DNA of 10,155 bases from NCBI GenBank assembly GCA_020027415.1, contig JAHRAW010000003.1, positions 1-10,155 on the forward strand, written 5' to 3'. This DNA is from Gammaproteobacteria bacterium (GTDB lineage: Bacteria; Pseudomonadota; Gammaproteobacteria; Arenicellales; Poriferihabitantaceae). This document shows, piece by piece, positions 1 through 8,002 of this stretch; the first letter of the stretch is position 1, and each line of letters opens with the position of its first letter. Position numbers and translations under genes: made by a program. The notes beneath the pieces were generated by a model that ran no database searches, was not told where the DNA came from, and worked only from the letters and a program-made list of their open reading frames with translations.

Positions 1-1
1 T

Positions 2-2770
2 GACACCATTTATGCCGAAGGGCAACGGCGTTATGTGGAATCGTTGTCCACTTATGCGCGGCAATTTCTGTCCATCATGGAAAAGCCGGAGGTGGATTTG
101 ATTGAAGGCTTGTCGCCGGCGATTAGCATTGAACAGAAATCGTCGTCGCACAATCCCCGTTCCACGGTCGGCACGGTCACCGAGATTTACGATTATTTGC
201 GATTGCTGTATGCCCGCGTCGGCGAGCCGCGTTGCCCGCAACACGATATTATCCTAACCGCGCAAACCGTCAGCCAGATGGTGGATCAAGTCATGACCTT
301 GCCGAGCGGTTGCGGCTTGTTGATGTTGGCGCCGGTGGTCACGCAACGCAAAGGGGAATTTCAACAACTCCTCGGCGAACTGCACGCTCAGGGCTTTATC
401 CGCGCGCTGATTGACGGCAAAACCATGGAATTGGAGGCGCCGCCAAAACTGGATAAACGCTATAAACATACCATTGAAGTGATCGTGGATCGCGTACTCG
501 TGCGCGCCGACAATCAGCAGCGGCTGGCTGAATCATTTGAAACCGCGCTGGCGCTTGCCAATGGCACAGTGCGGGTGGCGCGGCTGGATGCACAACGCGA
601 AATTGTCGACTCCATGCTGTTCTCCAACCAGTTTGCCTGCCCGCATTGCGGTTACAGTTTGGATGAATTGGAGCCGCGCCGATTCTCTTTTAATAACCCA
701 GCCGGCGCATGCCAAACTTGCGATGGCTTGGGCTTTCAGCAATTTTTTGACCCGTTGCGCATCGTGCAAGAGCCGACTTTGTCGTTAGCGGCGGGCGCGA
801 TTCGCGGTTGGGAACGGCGCAACGCGTACTACTATTCGCTGTTGGATTGCGTTGCCAAACATTATGACTTCAGTTTGGAAACCCCGTTCCAAGACTTAAG
901 CGCGGAACACCGACAACGCGTGCTGTATGGCAGCGGCGAGCAATTGATTAACTTCGTTTATACGCGCCCCGGGCGGCAATATCAGCGGCGGCATGCCTTT
1001 GCCGGCGTCATCCACCACTTTGAACAGCGTTACCGCGAAACCGATTCTTCAACCATGCGGGAAGAGTTGGCGAAATATCACAGCGTCAAGGTTTGCAGCG
1101 ATTGCGACGGCAGTCGCCTTGGGATTGCGGCGCGGCATGTGTTTATTCAAGGCTGCGCGATTCACGATTTAAGCAAGTTGCCGGTAGATCGTTGTCTGGA
1201 GTTTTTTAACGAACTTCGCCTGAGCGGTCGGCGCGCTGAGATATCCAGCAAGATTGTTAAGGAAATCATGGCGCGGCTGGGGTTCTTGGTGAATGTCGGG
1301 CTGAACTATCTGTCGCTCTCCAGAGCCGCCGAAACTTTGTCCGGCGGGGAAGCGCAGCGCATCCGACTGGCCTCGCAAATCGGCTCCGGGTTGGTCGGAG
1401 TCATGTATGTGTTGGATGAGCCGTCCATCGGCTTGCACCAGCGCGACAACTCCAGATTGCTCAACACCTTATGCCAGTTGCGCGACCTCGGCAACTGCGT
1501 AATCATGGTGGAACACGACGAGGAAGCGATACGGCGGGCCGATTATGTGGTGGATTTAGGTCCCGGCGCCGGTCGCCACGGCGGTCATATCGTCGCGCAA
1601 GGCAAGCCGATTGAAATAGAGCGGTGCAAGCAATCGCTGACCGGTCGTTATTTGAGCGGCAAGGAGCGCATCCCGATGCCGCGCCGGCGCACGCCGATTA
1701 ACAACGATAAACTCCTCACCATTCACGGTGCGCGCGGCAATAACTTAAAAAAAATCACCGCGCAATTTCCGATCGGCTTGTTTACTTGTGTGACCGGCGT
1801 ATCCGGTTCGGGAAAATCCACGCTGGTGAATGGCACGCTGTATCCGTGCGTTGCGCATCACCTTAAATTGCTGCGCGCGCGCCCGCAACCTTATCAAGCG
1901 GTGCATGGGCTTGAACATTTTGATCAAATCATCGCCATCAACCAGAATCCAATCGGACGCACCCCGCGCTCCAATCCGGCCACATACAGCGGCTTATTCA
2001 CTCCCATCCGCGAATTATTCGCCAACACGCAAGAAGCACGCACGCGCGGCTATTCCGCCGGACGATTTTCGTTCAATGTTAAAGGCGGGCGTTGCGAGGC
2101 TTGTCGCGGCGACGGCATGATTCGGGTGGAGATGCATTTCTTGGCGGATATTTATGTGCCGTGCGATGTATGCAAAAGCGATCGCTACAACCGCGAAACT
2201 TTGTCAATTCGTTACAAGGGAAAAAATATTAGCGAGACGCTCAACATGACCATTGAAGATGGCGCCGATTTTTTTTCAGCGGTGCCGGCGGTCAAGCGCA
2301 AACTGGATACTTTATTGGATGTGGGCTTGGGTTATCTCACGCTCGGGCAGAGCGCCACCACTTTATCCGGCGGCGAAGCGCAACGGGTGAAACTCGCGCG
2401 CGAACTTTCCCGGCGCGATACCGGGAGTACTTTATATGTGTTGGACGAACCGACCACCGGACTCCACTTTCACGATATCCGACAACTGCTGACCGTGCTG
2501 CACCGCTTGCGCGACCAGAATAATACGGTGGTGGTAATTGAACATAATTTGGATGTCATCAAAACCGCCGACTGGGTGATTGATCTGGGACCGGAAGGCG
2601 GCGACGCCGGCGGTCACCTCATCGCCAGCGGCACGCCGGAGCAAGTCGCCAACATCAAAGGCTCCTATACCGGGCGGTACCTCAAACAAGTGTTAGCGGC
2701 GTATCACCGCCCGCCGAAAACAAGCGGGAAAAGTAAACCACGCGCGGCAAGCAAACGCACGGTTGGTTGA
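2..2770 (+). CDS. uvrA: UvrABC excinuclease subunit A (5' end outside window)
   Basis: UvrA is the dimeric ATPase that finds bulky DNA lesions and loads UvrB in nucleotide excision repair. The frame is open from base 2, where the protein begins DTIYAEGQRRYVESLS. Comparison with E. coli places this at about residue 43, so the start codon and the first Walker A lie upstream; the GTG at 35 is an internal valine. Seen in order: a zinc module with CPHC and CQTC (638-721), the first LSGGEAQ signature (1337-1357), Walker B VLDEPSIG (1409-1432), the VEHD switch histidine (about 1508), the second Walker A GVSGSGKST (1796-1822), the second zinc module with CEAC and CDVC (2093-2173), and the second LSGGEAQ (2363-2383) with VLDEPTTG. 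The window encodes 922 residues, so the full protein is about 964 against 940 in E. coli. The excess is mainly a Lys/Arg/Pro-rich tail. Some usually conserved residues in the second half differ (see findings). Confidence 0.98.
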   Translation, partial: DTIYAEGQRRYVESLSTYARQFLSIMEKPEVDLIEGLSPAISIEQKSSSHNPRSTVGTVTEIYDYLRLLYARVGEPRCPQHDIILTAQTVSQMVDQVMTLPSGCGLLMLAPVVTQRKGEFQQLLGELHAQGFIRALIDGKTMELEAPPKLDKRYKHTIEVIVDRVLVRADNQQRLAESFETALALANGTVRVARLDAQREIVDSMLFSNQFACPHCGYSLDELEPRRFSFNNPAGACQTCDGLGFQQFFDPLRIVQEPTLSLAAGAIRGWERRNAYYYSLLDCVAKHYDFSLETPFQDLSAEHRQRVLYGSGEQLINFVYTRPGRQYQRRHAFAGVIHHFEQRYRETDSSTMREELAKYHSVKVCSDCDGSRLGIAARHVFIQGCAIHDLSKLPVDRCLEFFNELRLSGRRAEISSKIVKEIMARLGFLVNVGLNYLSLSRAAETLSGGEAQRIRLASQIGSGLVGVMYVLDEPSIGLHQRDNSRLLNTLCQLRDLGNCVIMVEHDEEAIRRADYVVDLGPGAGRHGGHIVAQGKPIEIERCKQSLTGRYLSGKERIPMPRRRTPINNDKLLTIHGARGNNLKKITAQFPIGLFTCVTGVSGSGKSTLVNGTLYPCVAHHLKLLRARPQPYQAVHGLEHFDQIIAINQNPIGRTPRSNPATYSGLFTPIRELFANTQEARTRGYSAGRFSFNVKGGRCEACRGDGMIRVEMHFLADIYVPCDVCKSDRYNRETLSIRYKGKNISETLNMTIEDGADFFSAVPAVKRKLDTLLDVGLGYLTLGQSATTLSGGEAQRVKLARELSRRDTGSTLYVLDEPTTGLHFHDIRQLLTVLHRLRDQNNTVVVIEHNLDVIKTADWVIDLGPEGGDAGGHLIASGTPEQVANIKGSYTGRYLKQVLAAYHRPPKTSGKSKPRAASKRTVG

Positions 2771-2782
2771 GATGGCATTGTC

Positions 2783-5026
2783 TCAGTTCATCACCCGATG
2801 CACTTGCAACACATTGGATAGGCTTGCCAGTTTTTTCATCACCCGGTCTAATTGTTGCACATCGGATATTTGGAGTTTGAGATGCAGTTTTGAATTGTTT
2901 TCAGCGACTGCATCCAGTTTCAGCGCGATCACTTCAATTTTTTCTTGCATAAAAAATTGCGTGACATCATTCAGCAACTCACGGTGGGGATGCGCGGCGA
3001 TATACAATTCCACCGCATAGTCGGCTGCCTCCGCTTCGCCCCACTGCACTTGGACGATGCGCGCGCGGCGGGGATTATCCAGATTCTCCGGATTCTCCAA
3101 GTTCTCTAATTTTTCCAAATTCCCCAAGTTTTGTATATTTTTGCAATTGCGCCGATGAATGCTTACGCCGCGCCCGGCGGTGATAAAACCGACGATGGGG
3201 TCGCCGCGAATCGGCTTGCAACACTTGGCGATGCGGGTCAGCAAATCCCGCACCCCTTCCACTTGGAAATTATCCAGTTGCGGACGCGCGCGGCGGCGCG
3301 GTTTGAAAGTTACCGCTGCCGCCCCCGATTCATGCGTGGCGTCTTCGCGGCGGAACGGCGCCAACGCTTTGGATAGTTTGAAATCATGCGCGCCGATGGC
3401 GGCTAACATATCATCGGTTTTGTGGAAATGCGTGTGGCGCGCAATGTGGTCGTACGCCAGATGTTCCATGCCGCGGCGCGACAATTCGCGCTCCAACATA
3501 CCGCGTCCGGCGGCGAGATGCCGCGCATAATCCGCTTTCTTAAACCATTGCGATATTCTATCGCGGGCGCGGCGGGTGCGAATGTAACCGAGATCATGCC
3601 GCAGCCAATCGCGACTCGGATGACCGCCCTTCAGCGTCTGGATATAAACTTGGTCGCCGGTTTGTAATGCATGTCCGAGGGGGGCGATGTTGCCGTTCAC
3701 TTGGGCGCCGCGGATGCAGTGTCCGACCTCCGAATGAATCGCATACGCGAAGTCAATCGGGGTGGCGCCGGCGGGCAAATCAATCACCGTGCCGTTGGGC
3801 GTAAACGCATACACCCGCTGCGCGGCGGCGGCAGTGCGCGGGAAATATTCCGCCAGCGCGCTGCGCTCGTGCAGTTCTTCTTTCCATTGCAGCAGTTGTC
3901 GCAAGCGCAATATCTTGTGGTCAATGTCTTCATCCACCTGCATCGCTTCTTTGTAACGCCAATGTGCCGCCACCCCCAGTTCGCTTTGGCGGTGCATTTC
4001 GCGGGTGCGAATCTGCACTTCCACATGCTTGCCTTGCGGTCCAACCAACACCGTATGGATTGAGCGATAGCCGTTGTCTTTGGGGGTGGCGATATAGTCG
4101 TCAAACTCCGCCGGCAAGGGTTGCCAGCGATCCGACAGCAACGCCAACGCCGCATAACAATCGGCTTCGTGGTCCGTCAAAATTCGCACCGCTTGCAAAT
4201 CTTGCAACTTCTCAAACGCCACTCCCTTGCGCTGCATCTTTTTCCAAATGCTGTATAAGTGCTTTGCTCTGCCATGCACTTCGCCGCGGAGTCCGGCGGC
4301 GCGCAACGCGGCTTGTATCCAGTGGATGAATTCGCGGTTGTATTGTTCTCTGACGATCCGTTTTTCATCCAGCATGGCAGCCAACTGCAAATACTCTTGC
4401 GGCGCCAAGTAGCGCAGCGCATAGTCTTCCATTTGCCACTTTAACTGGCGCACGCCGAGCCGATTTGCCAACGGCGCATACACTTCCAAAGTCAAGCGTC
4501 CGAGCGCCGATTGTTTGGCGAGGTCGGTTCGTTTGCAGCGGCGCAATCGCGCCAGATGACACGCCAGTTCAATCAACACCACGCGCGCATCGTCAATCAT
4601 CGCGAGCAGCATTTTGCGCAGGTTTTCCTCGCTTATCTTTTGTTTTTGCTTTGGTTTTGGCTTGACGGCGTCGCCATATTGGGATAACGCCGAAAGTTGC
4701 CGTAGCCGCCCCACCCCGCGCAACAAGGTCACAGTCGGCGCGTCCAACTGAGCGGCAATCAATGCTTGTTCTTTTTCACCTACCGGCAACCAAGATTGCA
4801 ACAATCCGACTATCAGCCCTGGCTTATCCATTGCCAAGGCGCGGAGAATTTCCACCACCTCCAAGCCTTCCTGCACCAAGTGATCGGCAGCGGGACGGCA
4901 ATGCGCAGTGACCCAGCCAGCAACTTCCCGCAGGTCGTCAGCGAAAACAACATCATCAACCGCTTCTTGTGCGGCTGACAGTTCGGCTGATTGCTCGGCG
5001 ATTGGTTCGGTTGATGGCCGCGGCAC
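2783..5026 (-). CDS. relA: GTP pyrophosphokinase RelA, (p)ppGpp synthetase I
   Basis: This is the ribosome-associated alarmone synthetase of the stringent response, transferring pyrophosphate from ATP to GDP or GTP when uncharged tRNA occupies the A site. At 747 residues it matches E. coli RelA (744). Residues about 20-190 are the pseudo-hydrolase domain: the HD metal motif is absent and MDKPG stands in that area. The synthetase domain (about 200-360) has GRAKHLYSIWKKM, the EFDDY motif at 307-311 (the EXDD type of monofunctional RelA, not RXKD) and VEVQIRT. A TGS domain covers about 405-465. The zinc-finger region has C602, C603, H624 and C628, and a C-terminal ACT domain starts near 667. Start GTG at 5026 is supported by AAGGA six bases upstream, which overlaps the xerD stop. 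Oddities are a KPKPKQKQK linker at 122-130 and a three-residue tandem repeat at about 632-652. A separate SpoT hydrolase is expected elsewhere in the genome (inference). Confidence 0.96.
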   Translation of the reverse strand: MPRPSTEPIAEQSAELSAAQEAVDDVVFADDLREVAGWVTAHCRPAADHLVQEGLEVVEILRALAMDKPGLIVGLLQSWLPVGEKEQALIAAQLDAPTVTLLRGVGRLRQLSALSQYGDAVKPKPKQKQKISEENLRKMLLAMIDDARVVLIELACHLARLRRCKRTDLAKQSALGRLTLEVYAPLANRLGVRQLKWQMEDYALRYLAPQEYLQLAAMLDEKRIVREQYNREFIHWIQAALRAAGLRGEVHGRAKHLYSIWKKMQRKGVAFEKLQDLQAVRILTDHEADCYAALALLSDRWQPLPAEFDDYIATPKDNGYRSIHTVLVGPQGKHVEVQIRTREMHRQSELGVAAHWRYKEAMQVDEDIDHKILRLRQLLQWKEELHERSALAEYFPRTAAAAQRVYAFTPNGTVIDLPAGATPIDFAYAIHSEVGHCIRGAQVNGNIAPLGHALQTGDQVYIQTLKGGHPSRDWLRHDLGYIRTRRARDRISQWFKKADYARHLAAGRGMLERELSRRGMEHLAYDHIARHTHFHKTDDMLAAIGAHDFKLSKALAPFRREDATHESGAAAVTFKPRRRARPQLDNFQVEGVRDLLTRIAKCCKPIRGDPIVGFITAGRGVSIHRRNCKNIQNLGNLEKLENLENPENLDNPRRARIVQVQWGEAEAADYAVELYIAAHPHRELLNDVTQFFMQEKIEVIALKLDAVAENNSKLHLKLQISDVQQLDRVMKKLASLSNVLQVHRVMN
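3071..3130 (-). repeat. In-frame 9-base tandem repeat within relA
   Basis: On the coding strand six consecutive 9-base units read AACTTGGGG, AATTTGGAA, AAATTAGAG, AACTTGGAG, AATCCGGAG and AATCTGGAT, followed by a partial AATCCC. They encode the triads NLG, NLE, KLE, NLE, NPE, NLD and NP, between the zinc-finger Cys628 and the ACT domain. E. coli RelA has a shorter, non-repetitive linker here. The units differ from each other at several positions, so the expansion is not freshly generated. Confidence 0.9.
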
Positions 5027-5032
5027 AATGAA

Positions 5033-5037
5033 TCCTT
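5033..5037 (-). promoter_or_regulatory. Ribosome binding site of relA
   Basis: AAGGA on the minus strand, six bases upstream of the GTG start of relA. Two of its bases belong to the xerD stop codon (TTAAGGATTCATTGTG), so termination on xerD and initiation on relA are likely coupled. It supports the GTG at 5026 as the start. Confidence 0.7.
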
Positions 5038-5944
5038 AACCGCGCGGATGATGTTGGCGATGCAAAGATTTCAACCTTTCCGCGGCGACATGCGTATAAA
5101 TTTGGGTGGTGGATAAACTGGAATGTCCGAGTAGCATTTGCACGCTGCGCAAGTCGGCGCCGTGATTCAGCAAGTGCGTAGCAAACGCATGGCGCAGCGT
5201 ATGCGGGGATAAATCAATGTTGAGCCCGGCGATGAGCGCATAGCGTCGCAAGTTACGCCAGAATGCTTGCCGCGTCATGGCTTTGCCGCGCCGCGTAATG
5301 AACACTGCGGTGCTTTGCTTGTCTCCGAGCAAGTTGCCGCGCGCGGCGGACAAGTATTGCCGCAGATGTTCCAGAGACTGTTCGCCTAACGGCACCAAAC
5401 GTTCTTTCTCGCCCTTGCCCACCACGCAACAGAAGCCGGCGAGCAAATCCACTTGGCTTAGTTGTAGGTTGACCAGTTCGCTCACCCGCAAGCCGGTGGC
5501 GTACAGCGTTTCCAACATCGCGCGGTCGCGCATCCCCAAATCGGTGCGGGTGTTCGGCGCGCCAATCAAGTCTTCCACTTGCGCTTCGGACATCACCTTC
5601 GGCAACGAGGCGCCGGTCACCGGCGCGACCATCTGCGCACAAGGATCGCGGCTGATAATCTGGTTGGCTAACGCGTAGCGGTAGAAATGTTTTAAGGTGG
5701 AAAGCGCGCGCGCCGCGGTGCGATTAGAATCGCGCTCCGCATGCGCAGTGAAGTATTGTTGCAAGCATTGCGCATCCACCTCGGTTAAAACACGGCGGTG
5801 GCGGTGTAGCCAAACAATAAATTTTTTCAGGTCGCTACGGTATGCCAGTAATGTATTGTCGCTCAAACCCAATTGCAACCAACGCGAATCGAGAAACTCA
5901 TCAACCAATTGATAGTCGTCCGCAACCGGCGCATCATTGTTCAT
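5036..5944 (-). CDS. xerD: Site-specific tyrosine recombinase XerD
   Basis: XerD, with XerC, resolves chromosome dimers at dif under FtsK control in the cytoplasm. The 302-residue product has the N-terminal SAM-like core-binding domain (about 10-95) and the catalytic domain. The complete tyrosine-recombinase set is visible: R153 in ATGLRVSELV, K177 in GKGEKERLVPL, H248 and R251 in HTLRH, H274 in LLGHSSLSTTQ and the nucleophile Y283 in IYTHV. The ending LHRQHHPRG closely resembles the E. coli XerD end, which favours XerD over XerC. I chose the ATG at 5944 (MNNDAPVADD) because the family's N-terminus begins there. The frame stays open 46 codons further upstream, but that part lies inside the preceding gene and does not resemble XerD. 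The ATG overlaps the upstream stop by 11 bases with only a weak, distant GAAGG, so translational coupling is likely. relA follows after 9 bases. Confidence 0.95.
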   Translation of the reverse strand: MNNDAPVADDYQLVDEFLDSRWLQLGLSDNTLLAYRSDLKKFIVWLHRHRRVLTEVDAQCLQQYFTAHAERDSNRTAARALSTLKHFYRYALANQIISRDPCAQMVAPVTGASLPKVMSEAQVEDLIGAPNTRTDLGMRDRAMLETLYATGLRVSELVNLQLSQVDLLAGFCCVVGKGEKERLVPLGEQSLEHLRQYLSAARGNLLGDKQSTAVFITRRGKAMTRQAFWRNLRRYALIAGLNIDLSPHTLRHAFATHLLNHGADLRSVQMLLGHSSLSTTQIYTHVAAERLKSLHRQHHPRG

Positions 5945-7877
5945 TTTTTTCAGCGCCTTCGCTAATTTTGCCGCGTTGGCTGGATTGAAGCAGCCGTACC
6001 TGCTGCAGTTTTTGTTGCAAGCGATTGCGGCGATTTTTCTCGGAGGCGTGCGCAAACAAGCCTTCAAACAACCGCTGGGCATCGCCGAATAGGTTGTTAT
6101 GCATCAACACTTCAGCCGCCCGGAAGCGCGCCGCTTGCCCCCAGCGGTCAAAGCCGGCGGCGGTTTGCAAGGCGGAGCGTAAAAATAATTCTGCGGCGAT
6201 GCGGTATTGTCCGTTGCCGTCATAAGATTCAGCCAACCAGTACGCAATTTCACGGCGTTGTTTGTCGGTCGCCGCGCGCCGTTCTATTTTGTGCAGCAAT
6301 GGCAACGCCAATTGATGTTGCTCGGCGGTTTGTAAATCAAACACCGGTTGCAAGACGGCGCTACTCTGCGCGGCGTTGAGGCTAGTAAAAATTTCAAGCC
6401 AGGCATGCAATTTATCGGCGCCCGATTGGTATCTGCCGGCGAAAATATCAATCCGTGCGGCTTGCAGCAACCAATCTTTGCGCTCCGCCGTAGCCGGCAG
6501 TTGTAACAAACTGGCGTTGGCGTCGGCCGCCAGTTGGACATTATTTTGGGTCATCGCATGCGCCGACAAGCGCACCCCGGTCTCGCCGCTGAGCGTCAGT
6601 TTTCCATGCCGAGATGGGTGGGCAAACAGGCGCTCAATTAAACCGATTTGGTTTTCATCCAGCAAAATATTGACATACGCATCGGTTGCGCGTTGGCGCA
6701 ACGGCGGGCTGTCCGCATTCAGCGCAAGATACGCGAACATGGCTTTGCGCGCCACCGCCGACTCCGACGGCAATTGTTTTGCATGCGCCAACCAACGCGC
6801 TTCATCGCCCACTAACAAATCAACTTGCTCGGCTTGCTGGCGCGCAATTGCGGCATACTCGTCCACCAAATTTTGCATGCTAAACTGCGGATAAACTCGA
6901 CTTGTCGGCGCCTCTTGGTGGGCTGACATCAACAGATACTCTTCCATCGCCGTGACAACCGCTTGCGGCTGTTGCGCGTGAATATGCGCTTGTACGATCA
7001 TCGCCTGAATTTCGCGCGCCATGGACTCACCGCGCGGCGATGCCATGATTTCCATGGCGCGCGCAATCACTTGCGCCGGCGGCATGGTTTGGTTGTTGAG
7101 GCGCGCGTATAGTCGCAGCAGTTGGGCATCTATATTTTGCAACGGGGCGAGCAGGTTAATCGCGGCGGCGGGGTTGCCCGACTGCAGCAACACACCGGCG
7201 CTGAGCAATAGCCAAGCGGTTTCTTGGGAACTGTACTCCCGATAAAAACCATCCACTGCGATGCGGGCGTCTGGCAACAAGCCGTCGGCAACATAAGCCG
7301 CAACCATTGCTTGCCGAAAATCACGATAACGCTGTTCAGTAACATCCGCGCGCAGCAGTTGCGCGCGCAACAAACTCCGCGCCGAACTCCCTTGTTGCGA
7401 GGCGGTCATGGCTTCCACGACTTGCAAGGTCGCTTGGTGCTGCATGGCTTGCGGCGTAGCCGGCGGCAACCGCTGGACGCGCTGATATAATTTCTGCCAT
7501 TGGTTTTGACGCCGATACAACGCCCATAACTGCCGTTCCCATTGCCACCATTCGGCGCTTAACTGCGGCGTCGGTTGTTGGGTTTCCAAGATTTCTTGCG
7601 CCAGTTCAAACACCTCTGCGCGCATCAAATTCTGCACGCGCGTTAATTCTTGTGAAACGGGAGTGGGTGTTTCGCTTGCCGGCGCTTTACGGGTCGGCGA
7701 TTCGTCAATCGGAACTGCATCAATCGGCGCTTCACCAATCGGAGTTTGGCTTGCCGCCGCTTCATCTACCGGAAATTCCAGTTCCGGCGCAGCACCGTCT
7801 AACAGCGTCCAGTCGCTCTGCGCTACGCACTGCCCGCTAACGCCCAGTAGCGCGATGAGTGGCACGATGGAGCGCAT
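5934..7877 (-). CDS. Exported TPR-like helical-repeat protein, function unknown
   Basis: I do not recognise a named family. The 647-residue product starts with a probable Sec signal peptide: MRS, a hydrophobic stretch (IVPLIALLGVSG) and a CVA-Q cleavage site after residue 19. The cysteine at 17 does not sit in a convincing lipobox, so a soluble periplasmic protein is more likely than a lipoprotein. Residues 45-74 are a Pro-rich pentad repeat. The rest is alpha-helical and rich in Ala, Gln and Leu, with TPR-like helical pairs, clearest at about 545-610 (AYWLAESYDGNGQYRIAAEL, then AAEVLMHNNLFGDAQRLFEG), and a basic, charged C-terminus. Such repeats usually scaffold protein complexes, for example in the envelope, but no partner can be inferred. 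The ATG at 7877 is chosen because it gives the signal peptide; no good ribosome binding site precedes it. It overlaps xerD by 11 bases, suggesting co-transcription with xerD and relA. Confidence 0.85.
   Translation of the reverse strand: MRSIVPLIALLGVSGQCVAQSDWTLLDGAAPELEFPVDEAAASQTPIGEAPIDAVPIDESPTRKAPASETPTPVSQELTRVQNLMRAEVFELAQEILETQQPTPQLSAEWWQWERQLWALYRRQNQWQKLYQRVQRLPPATPQAMQHQATLQVVEAMTASQQGSSARSLLRAQLLRADVTEQRYRDFRQAMVAAYVADGLLPDARIAVDGFYREYSSQETAWLLLSAGVLLQSGNPAAAINLLAPLQNIDAQLLRLYARLNNQTMPPAQVIARAMEIMASPRGESMAREIQAMIVQAHIHAQQPQAVVTAMEEYLLMSAHQEAPTSRVYPQFSMQNLVDEYAAIARQQAEQVDLLVGDEARWLAHAKQLPSESAVARKAMFAYLALNADSPPLRQRATDAYVNILLDENQIGLIERLFAHPSRHGKLTLSGETGVRLSAHAMTQNNVQLAADANASLLQLPATAERKDWLLQAARIDIFAGRYQSGADKLHAWLEIFTSLNAAQSSAVLQPVFDLQTAEQHQLALPLLHKIERRAATDKQRREIAYWLAESYDGNGQYRIAAELFLRSALQTAAGFDRWGQAARFRAAEVLMHNNLFGDAQRLFEGLFAHASEKNRRNRLQQKLQQVRLLQSSQRGKISEGAEKNEQ
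7656..7745 (-). repeat. In-frame 15-base tandem repeat in the TPR-protein gene
   Basis: Six 15-base units on the coding strand encode the pentads TPIGE, APIDA, VPIDE, SPTRK, APASE and TPTPV (residues 45-74). The first three share CCGATTG at the same place in each unit; the later three are degenerate but keep the proline in phase. The segment sits just after the signal peptide and probably forms an extended, acidic spacer before the helical domain. Confidence 0.85.
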
Positions 7878-7891
7878 GTGGATTTACTGCC

Positions 7892-7924
7892 AAAAATCAG
7901 TCGGCGATTTAAGCGATGCGACTG
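7892..7924 (-). terminator. Candidate weak intrinsic terminator or attenuator hairpin
   Basis: On the minus strand CAGTCG (7924-7919) and CGACTG (7903-7898) form a perfect 6-base inverted repeat with a 15-base loop, followed by ATTTTT (7897-7892). It could end the rpsP-rimM-trmD-rplS transcript. The stem is short, the loop long and the T-run only five, so it would be leaky at best. It ends 14 bases before the next start codon, so any transcript of the TPR gene that starts upstream must pass through it. Confidence 0.35.
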
Positions 7925-8002
7925 GTTGGGTTGGTTGTTGAAGACACCGCGCGCAACGACCTGAGCCTGAGCGCCGCCTGACGATATGCAACCCGCATGC
8001 GC

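Noticed and set aside
2768..2785. Inverted repeat TGAGA/TCTCA spanning the two convergent stop codons of uvrA and relA, as a bidirectional terminator
   Set aside because: The stem is only 5 bases with an 8-base loop and no T-run on either strand; the symmetry partly follows from two TGA stops facing each other.
3671..4063. 130-codon open frame on the + strand
   Set aside because: Fully antisense to the RelA synthetase and TGS domains; no sign of independent coding.
5945..6082. N-terminal extension of XerD by 46 codons (MPSGCLKACL...)
   Set aside because: It lies entirely within the TPR gene in another frame and does not resemble XerD; the ATG at 5944 matches the usual N-terminus.
6376..6894. 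172-codon open frame on the + strand
   Set aside because: Antisense to the TPR gene, no ribosome binding site or family resemblance; long antisense frames are expected in this GC-biased codon use.
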